From Pleurostoma richardsiae (lineage: Eukaryota > Ascomycota > Sordariomycetes > Calosphaeriales > Pleurostomataceae), in NCBI GenBank assembly GCA_030052745.1, contig JANBVO010000027.1:395576-459575 (forward strand): a stretch of 64,000 bases of DNA. Reading direction: 5' to 3'. This document shows positions 56,674 to 64,000 of the stretch, one piece after another. Below the pieces are notes generated by a model, which did no database searches, was not told where the DNA came from, and worked only from the letters and a program-made list of their open reading frames with translations. A program made the translations under genes and the position numbers. How positions within the stretch are numbered: position 1 is the stretch's first letter; every line of letters begins with the position of its first letter.

Positions 56674-58296
56674 CCGCAGAGAAGGTCAAGTGATACGGGG
56701 AGGCAGTGCATCCAGACATAGTTATTCTGAGTCCTTCAGGCCACCGGGCATTGCCAATTTAATACTCGTTCGGCTACTCTCTTTCATGAGGTGATTTCAT
56801 GCTCAAAATGGTCCTTAGCAGCATCATAGACGTACGAACCGTGTGACAGATAGCCTCCCATCTCTCTCAGCTTGCTGTGTCATTTTCAATATTCCTCAAT
56901 CCTGCCCACAAGACAAGATAGAGCTTGACGAGTTGTGCTCATTTTACTGGCACCCCGTCTATATATTCTGTCCCATATGACCGTGCATATGTCGTCTCGG
57001 GAGGTAAGGCTAGGGTTAGCGATCTAACCCGCAACGTCTCGCGTCAAGTATCGAGCTGTTAGTGTATTAGTATGGTGTAACCTCCAACCTTACCCGCCGT
57101 AACGACTATGGCTTCTACAACTTGTCACGAAACGTAGCGGAATATCAGTTGTAGCTTGTGACGCGTGGCCATATTGAATGAGTAGGTGATCCCCAACTAC
57201 GTACTTGGCTTGTGTCTCCTAGATGCAAGAGTCGGTTTGATGGGCTGACCATGGCTTTGCAGCCTGCGTTTTATTGGCTCGACAGCCTCACTTTTGACGA
57301 GCCTGCAGGCTCACCGACGACTCCGGGCATTGCCGATCGCAGGCGAAACGCGAGTCGGGCGCTAAGAACAAGAGCTGAAGTGAAGCCTCGATGGAAATGG
57401 AGGAATGACAGCTTTGAGCTGGAGCTATTGACTAGGAGGAATCAATGGCTGCGCCTCTCAGGATGTTTCTGCACAGCCCATTTAGAGAGCTATATGAACG
57501 GTGCTCTGTCCGCACTTCAGGTTTTGTCGAAGAATGGCTTCTTCAAAGGTGCCATCACCAGAGGACGCAAGACTCCAGCTAATGTGCACCGGAATTATGG
57601 ACTACCTCGGCATGCCTCGAACAAGTGCGAGTGGGTGTTGTGGACGCCCAACCGTACGAGCATCCGCATCGTGTCTTATGTTCCCTACCGCCGGCGGGAA
57701 TGCAGGAAGCAGGCGACAGGCAGCAAAGGGCCGCGCGGAAGCATCTCTGAAGGGAGCTTCTCGGTGAAAAGTACAATGGCCATCCCAGATGGATAGCCAC
57801 GGGTATTCCGGTTCGCGTTATAGTTGTTTAGAAGCTCCTCCACCAACTGGGATGATAGTGGCTGAAACACCAAGGCAATGGATTGTCGCCTTCTTTGGGA
57901 CGCCTCGCAGCGAGCAAATCGCGTCATGACATTTCAACCCTTATTCAGACACCGAGTTTTTACACTTATTGATGTTTCACGGATCATCCCTCTGCTTGGT
58001 CAAGTCCGCGCCGGGTTCGCTCCCTACGAGCATACACTCTGAACATCCTCGGTGAAGAGCCTCTCTAGGGATTTCTTGCATGATTAGCACCGTAGGGTGA
58101 CGAGTCACGCTGCGTTCTCCTACGTGGTGCCGGACAATGGCAGCAACACGAAGGGACCACCCAGCGCTCCGCCAAGCTGAGACTTCTTTCCAACACGACA
58201 AAAGGATCAATCTTCCCATCGAAAATGGCACTTACTCGTCAGTCTCTACGCATTATATTCACGCTGATTGTCATCTTACGCAGGGAACAGCCCTTG
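56674..58296. other. Long intergenic, possible decayed coding remnants
   Basis: A 194-codon plus-strand frame at 57212-57796 and overlapping frames show no motif. A short frame around 57785-57927 looks slightly protein-like (ETPRQWIVAFFGTPRS) but I cannot connect it to a gene. I treat the region as non-coding or containing unrecognisable remnants. Confidence 0.4.
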
Positions 58297-60054
58297 ATGA
58301 CGAGCATAGCCAGCAGCTCAACAGTTGGTGCGACGGAGGTGATAGCAACAAACATGGCTAGTCTGGAGCACTGCCCGTTAGTATCCTTCATCTCAGTTTA
58401 TAATTCGATAGCTTATCAATAATCTCATCATAGATTCGAGGCATACTATGTTGCTGACCCGACGAGGGCGCGCGTCATGCTCGCCTTACTCAGGACGTTT
58501 GTGGATCTGGGCGTTTACGACGAGTTTCCCCAGAAACGCAAGTGTCCGATGCAGAAGTGCTTTGAGCAATTCTCCCACCCGATTGATATCATGAAACACC
58601 TCTCGACGTGCTCAATGATGGACTACGGCGAGCTGAACTGCAAGTTTCAAGATGAGCGGCATTGGCATCCATTCCCCACATCCGAAAAGGGATGGCGGGA
58701 AAAGCTCAAGACAAAGAAGACAAGGTCGGCAAGGAAGAGCACGTCGGACCTCTTGAGAAAACTTCCTGGTCGCAAGTCGAGTCGACAGTCGCTTGACGAA
58801 TCGTCGTCTATGATCAGCCCGGAGTTGAGCAGGTTTCACGCTCCATCACTCGACCACTTCTACAGTCCTGGCTTGAACACCGACCAATGGCGACCCTTAC
58901 CCAGGGCGGTCAATGCCCCAAAAGATGAACCTCCTTTTCAACTAGCCGCAGACGAGCCTGTTTCCGAGCTCGCTTCAGAGGGGAATCTTCGTGTCTCTCA
59001 GGTCTCTGAGCTCCATTCCCAGCATCTCTTCTCACCATGGAACCATTCTCGAAACGGCCGCCCATCATCCAGTGCTGCTGCTTCGGTGGGAAACACGATA
59101 CACCCAGTGTACTCCGGTTCGCCAATAGATGCAGGCGGCGGCCAGCGTTTCCCCACACCACTTCCGACCACAGGACTGTTCGTTCCAGAAATCACCCGGT
59201 TCACCAATGGAGTTTTAACCACTTCTCCTGTAGAGATGGACTCTGGGGCCGCCCTTGACCAAACCCATTGGGAGACAACGAACCCGTCGCAGACACCGCC
59301 AATGCAAGTCGGTTCGTCTCAAGCAACCATGTCTGGCTTTGGGGATAGTGGAAATGACGGTTCCTTCACCGGCACGGTGGCGGATGTTGGACCCTATATG
59401 TCGTCTCCTTCCGCAGCGGGAGACAACGGGCTGGGCGGCCCGCTGTCTCAAGCGTCAACATCAAGGCCTTTGCCTCACACTCCATGTGCCGAGATGGATC
59501 AAGGCCGACAACTCGGCCGTCATTACCCGCTAGGACCGGACGACTATCCCAAACCTCCTACTCTATACGGCCTGCAGACCAACGCTAGTTCCGTCTTTAA
59601 GTTCGACGAAGTACAAAGCATACGACAAATAGTTGAATCATCGGCAGGGATTCTCCCTACAATCTCTCCACGAGCTGATACCCAAGAGATTCTGCCCGGT
59701 TCCTCAGATCAGATCTACTGCGAGCGGTGTGGGCAGACATTCACCGGACAGGAACGAACCCGCAAGGCCCATCTGAAGAGACATATGAATGCCAAGCATA
59801 GGGGCATCAAGTTTCCATGCGGTCTTTGTAACAGCTCCTTCAACCGTATAGATAATTTGAGATCGCACAAGAGGGACAAACACGGTGTGGTAGACTGGAC
59901 GAGCTCTGTGGGAAAGCGTCTCATATACGAAGACGAAGATGGGATTGATACGAATGTCTCTAGGAGCGCCATGCGCAAAAGACATCGAGCTCGAGACCTT
60001 CTTCTTGATACCATAGTCAATCCAACACGCGCCCTGATCTCTACTCAGGGGTAG
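58297..60054 (+). CDS. C2H2 zinc-finger protein, fungal
   Basis: Two exons (58297-58376 and 58434-60054) encode 566 residues; an alternative start at 58354 gives 547. The splice joins LEHCP to FEAYYVADPTRARVML. The N-terminal part has a cysteine/histidine motif (CPMQKCFEQFSHPIDIMKHL, then C) followed by a basic KKTRSARKSTSDLLRK stretch. A long Ser/Pro-rich disordered middle (about 130-440) leads to two C-terminal C2H2 fingers: CERCGQTF to HLKRHMNAKH and CGLCNSSF to LRSHKRDKH. A nuclear DNA-binding regulator by architecture; targets unknown. The finger spacing is standard and the frame is intact. A Met-rich short first exon makes the exact start uncertain. Confidence 0.87.
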
Positions 60055-61328
60055 GTTGGAGGTCTCCAGTACTATTTATTCAGCATGACACTTTATCAAT
60101 TTATACCTAGGACTCCGTCCTCTGTTCACTAAGCTTAGTAAATTCGATGCTACATTCGACGTTAAGGGCGAGGTAGTACCACTAATCACTTCCACAATAT
60201 CCGTCTAGCTACAACTCACAGGTGTGTCAAACGGGGAAAGACCTGAACTTGGCAAGCGTTTCACGGAGGAATATCCAGAGGCCAGCAGAATCATGGCCCG
60301 AAGCTACCTAGTCTCAGTCTCTAAGCGCGGTTGGGAGACGAATTGAAGCAGATCTAGATATGCCACAAATAGACGAACCCTAGTTTTGCCGGCCGCATAC
60401 GCATGTAGATAGATGCGGCTTACTTTCCACGCCTGAGAAACTGTGAGAGCCCTGAATTGCACCCTGAAACCCTATAGGACTATTCTTGGTGTGCTTCCTG
60501 CGTGGACTTTCGCAACTCCATCGTATCGGGATATGGCATTCAGACAATCCTCAAGTGTCGGTACAACCCACGCAGCATTTGCAGTTGAGGTGCCTACGTA
60601 TATATGTATATATCCCCGTTGGCTGTCAGGTAGTCGGCACAAGCGTCAGGGGCCTCGACAAGTTCACTTCAGATTTCATCGCGACTTGAGTTCTACTCTG
60701 AGCACGGCTCGAAAAATATTGCTCAACTTGGTCCTCTCTCAAGAACGATTCAAGACCTCTTCACAATGTCCTCCGAGGATTCAAACTCTCAGAAGTACTG
60801 TTGCCCGCCGTGTTCTCCAAGTTCTCATGGCCTATGCGGATAATGACTGACCATTTCTCCATCGCAGCTACCAATATTCTAGCCATAGCCTTAACAAAGG
60901 AAGCTTGTCGGGCCTTCCCTTTACTTCCAACACTACACATTACGATCGACAAGATCAGAGCTTTGAGAGGCGTCTCCTGGGTATTCCCACAGAGAAGCCT
61001 TCCACGGCTCAGTACCTCGATGCTTGGGATTCTAGATACGCGGCGGCCTCCACTGCAACCTCGAAAAGTGCTGACAGTCAGAAAGGCACAAATGTCGGGG
61101 CCTCTCATCATTGACGGGATTACGGCGATCCATGACTTTCTTCCAGGCGGAGCCTTCCTGGCTCCATAGGCCTCAGTTGTGAGCGTTTGCAAAGCAGAGA
61201 TGGCGTAGGGGAATACAAGGTGCCTCTGTTGGGTGACGTAGCGAGGATAAAGTATAGCTTTGACGTCTTGCTCTTTATAGCCGAGACCAATGCTCCACGC
61301 TGGTATCTGAAGTTCTATCTGCAAGCTG
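60055..61328. other. Intergenic, possible decayed fragment near its end
   Basis: Overlapping short frames on both strands between 60443 and 61324. A plus-strand stretch ending at about 61347 (YSFDVLLFIAETNAPRWY and onward to AAIARLR, stop) looks protein-like and could be a remnant overlapping the carrier gene's 3' end. I cannot name it. Confidence 0.35.
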
Positions 61329-63214
61329 CTATTGCTCGTCTTCGATGAGATCCCTCTCTACCAGGCCGCTCTCTGTTTCGTCTAGTAAGCGTCTACCCTC
61401 GATGCTCTCGCTTCTGTCCTCGCTGTGAAGAGCCACGAAGACTGTCAGAGACACGCTAAGCGCCGTGCCTGCAACTGCCATGAATATATTGACTGGGGCC
61501 GGATTTCCATTAAGAGGCCCATGCGTCAGGGCATCAAGGCCGGGCTGCACGATGTTGACAAGCCCAGAGATACAGATTAAGGCGCCGTAGATGCGGCCGA
61601 AGGTCGCGAAGCCAAACACTTTCGTTGCGTAGTCACTACTTTCTCGTCAGCGTCTCACTTCACCCCGGACAGACATGCAATATAGGAACCATTACGTACG
61701 ACATGGCAGAATAGTAAAGGGGCCGGAACAGCACAAAGGCGAACACGGTCAGGTACCCTGCCCACACGTACGGCAGGCAGTTCAGTACACCCACAGCGAT
61801 GATGAAGAAGGTGAGCACCGACAGTATCGTCACAATGCTGAGGCTATTCAGCAGCCAGCCGATGAAAGGTGTCGATGCCACGCCGGCGACGGGGAGCGCC
61901 ACGTCGAAGATGTGGTTGACGAGCTCAGCCTGCTCCTCTGACCCCAACATGTACCGGTACTGCGCCCGTATAGTAGCGATGAAATAGTTCATCCGCAGCA
62001 TCTGCAGTACCGTGAGCAGCAGCAGCAGGATGAACCACGGCGTGAGCATCTGCTTGTAGGGCGGCAGGCCGTGCAGAACCCCCCACACGCCGCTCGCGGC
62101 TAGGCGCTCCTCGGTGCGCTTCGCACGCTCCTCGCGCTGGTCCGCGTCGCCTGCAACCCGCTCAATGCGGTCAAGCTTAGCCAGGCGCCGCTCGGTGTCG
62201 GAGTGGTGCGCATCACGCGTGTGGTCCTGTGCCTCCTTGATCTTGTGTTCCAGCTCGGCAGTGGTATGGTACCCCTGCGGACTCATGAGCGTCAGCTCGC
62301 CGAGGAGGATGAGCATCGGCACGGCCACAAAACCGAAGAAGAACTGCGAGGGCTTGAAGCGCCCGCCGGAGGCCTCGTAGGCCATGCGGTAGAAGAGGAA
62401 GACGGCAGCGGACGCGTCGAAGGCGCCCGTCACCAGCGCCACGATCAGTCCGGAATACTTCGGGAAGGCGTTGGCTAGCTGGAAGCTGGGCACGAACACG
62501 TACGTGCCGCCGAGGCCCAGTAGGACGTTGCCGGCGAGGTAGCCGTCGAACTTTGGGATGGCGAATGCGGATGCCATGAGGAGAGTCCCGGCGGCGAGGA
62601 TAACCGCCGAAATCAGGTAACATATCCGCCGTCCCCAGCGGTCCAGGGTGTAGCCGGCAAATACGGTGGATACGTTGAGAGTGATAGAAGCCGCGATGTA
62701 CAGAATGTTCAGACGAATGTCTTGTTCGACGCAGGGCACCTCGGAGTTGTCATCTGCAATACCGTGGGAGACTCCGGTAGGCTCGTCAGCCGGGCACAGA
62801 TCGTGGTAGACGCCCTCGGCGATGAGCACCGGCTTGAGAGCCGCATATCCGAAGACGGGACCGGAGGCCACGCAGCAGATGAGAATGGCAAAAGCAACCT
62901 GGGCTGATTTAAGCGTTAGGATATCGGTCTACCTTCCGGAAATAAATGGCCATACCTGCTCTCTTAGTTGCCGACACATTGTACGCTCCCTTGTTCTTCG
63001 GCTGGGGCTGCCGCCTTGCTGAGGATGGACTGTGGTCATGCCGGGTGAATGCATTGTATGTCAACCTGCGCCAACGCCGCCAGGGGGATATCCGCTCGGG
63101 CAGGAGGCGAGTGGCCTCATCAGCGTGGTCTTCTGCATCGTCGACGACGCCGGCGGGATGCGGCTCGAGGAAGTCAGGGCCTTCAGTTGCGGTCAGTATC
63201 TTAGCGAGGGACAT
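61329..63214 (-). CDS. MFS carrier, FMP42/SLC43-like
   Basis: Three exons (63214-62956, 62903-61700, 61638-61329) encode 590 residues with about twelve membrane helices. A long hydrophilic N-terminus (MSLAKILTATEGPDFLEPH ... SPWRRWRRLTYNA) precedes helix 1 (VAFAILICCVASGPVFGY). A4-type motif GYTLDRWGRRICYL and VLLGLGGTYVFVPSFQLANAF follow; a charged central loop of about 75 residues contains many Arg and Glu. The last exon starts SSDYATKVFGFATFGRIYG, the hallmark of the yeast FMP42 (YMR221C) group related to human SLC43 amino-acid carriers. The first intron is best placed at 62955-62904 (52 nt); a 34-nt alternative would be very short. Substrate in fungi unknown, amino acids possible by family. 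Confidence 0.88.
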
Positions 63215-64000
63215 CTGGCAGCCAGCCAAAGCACCAACCAGGCGACGGATCTTGGTGTGTCAAGACTGCCGAGAGAAAACACATTCATGTTCCGACGAGA
63301 ATGAAGATAAGAGACGCGAAAAGCGAGTGATCGGAGGAACAGCAAGTTTCCAATCTCTTCTAATTGGGTGAGGTGACGTAAAGAGGATGGCGCCATACAC
63401 TCGTTCTAGTTAATTCGATCCACTTCGCATGTCTTCTTTACCTCGGACGGATTCACACGGAGACACAAGAGTGCTGGTCTGTTGACGCATGCCTACGCTG
63501 CTGGGGAAAGTCTATAACGGGATATTCGCAGTTTCTAGAAACATAATGCGAAGGGCCGCCAGATTTTATCCTCGTACACGCCATTCAATGACAAGCATAG
63601 TGAACGAAAGTGGGTAGGGAAAGGAGATTGAGATCTGATCTGCCAAGCTAACTGTCTGCATGCCGGCGGCGGCGCACTCTCGCCGGCAGCTCCGGTTTCT
63701 TAGCCGAGTCTGAATTCTCGCTTAGCCGTTAGACCGGCATAAGCAGCGACAGGTTGCTCCTGTATGCCGCCTGTAATATCAGACTCCCGACTCCCTCTTT
63801 CGTTGCGCTGGGCATGGTCAGATAAGTCTTGCTCATATGCTGATCAGCGCCCGGTACGTTGGGAGGAAGGTCTCGCAAAGAGTCCAGGAACAAGATTGCA
63901 ACGAGGTGGATGCTGGTGCTAGCGCTACTGTCTATTGCAAGCTCGTGTTCGCCCCCCACTTTTTTCATCTCCCCGCACACATCCCAATTCCTCATATCGC
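63215..64000. other. Intergenic to the window end
   Basis: Upstream region of the FMP42-like carrier. An 88-codon minus-strand frame at 63729-63995 has no motif and runs close to the window edge, so a gene continuing outside cannot be excluded. Confidence 0.4.

Noticed and set aside
57212-57796. 194-codon plus-strand open frame
   Set aside because: No start context, motif or splice partner; composition rich in Arg and Ser as in random frames.
61200-61350. Protein-like plus-strand fragment before the FMP42-like gene
   Set aside because: Short, ends at once, upstream frame has stops, and it overlaps the carrier's last exon on the other strand.

Overview
The window is nuclear DNA of a filamentous ascomycete, most likely a Eurotiomycete of the Aspergillus/Penicillium type. 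The evidence is the short introns (about 50-100 nt, mostly GT-AG with CTRAY-type branch points), genes on both strands without operons, and the protein families present: Zn2Cys6 regulators, a HET-domain protein, fungal tannases, GH2 beta-galactosidase, MFS sugar and ACS permeases, and UNC93- and FMP42-like carriers. Apart from an argininosuccinate lyase (arginine synthesis) it is almost entirely accessory: catabolic enzymes, transporters, regulators and decayed genes. No polyketide or peptide synthetase is present. All identifications come from reading the translated sequence; no database search was run.

Layout. 1-12 kb: two short-chain dehydrogenases, an UNC93-like carrier with seven-exon-type fragmentation (six exons), a flavin monooxygenase of the NtaA/SnaA/DszA family broken by an internal deletion, an NmrA-like reductase and an AKR7-like aldo-keto reductase. 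14-17 kb: a secreted tannase/feruloyl esterase and a broken Gfo/Idh/MocA oxidoreductase. 17.4-22.2 kb: an unusual multidomain gene (Cys-rich domain, FAR1-like domain, eight tandem C2HC zinc fingers, DEDDh exonuclease, acidic tail) with an in-frame stop, divergent from argininosuccinate lyase, whose promoter carries a CpcA/Gcn4 site. 22.7-27.3 kb: a broken zinc alcohol dehydrogenase, a second tannase and a secreted protein of unknown function. 27.9-33.1 kb: GH2 beta-galactosidase tail-to-tail with a lactose-permease-like carrier. 33.9-39.5 kb: ACS-family permease divergent from a sulfatase without signal peptide, followed by a Zn2Cys6 regulator, a plausible sulfate-ester use module. 39.9-50.2 kb: a C2-domain protein, a small secreted cysteine-rich protein, a HET protein, a protein with two copies of a WAL-type repeat, and a second Zn2Cys6 regulator. 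50.8-56.7 kb: an extended SDR reductase, an intronless argininosuccinate-lyase-superfamily enzyme of bacterial appearance, and a secreted FAD oxidoreductase. 58.3-63.2 kb: a C2H2 protein and an FMP42-like MFS carrier.

How it fits together. Three small functional groups can be argued: lactose/galactoside use (beta-galactosidase plus permease, perhaps the divergent secreted protein); sulfate-ester use (permease, sulfatase, regulator); and phenolic-ester hydrolysis (two tannases). Three genes in the first 24 kb are clearly broken, so this looks like a fast-changing, possibly subtelomeric, region. The most unusual object is the FAR1/zinc-finger/exonuclease fusion at 17.4-20.2 kb.
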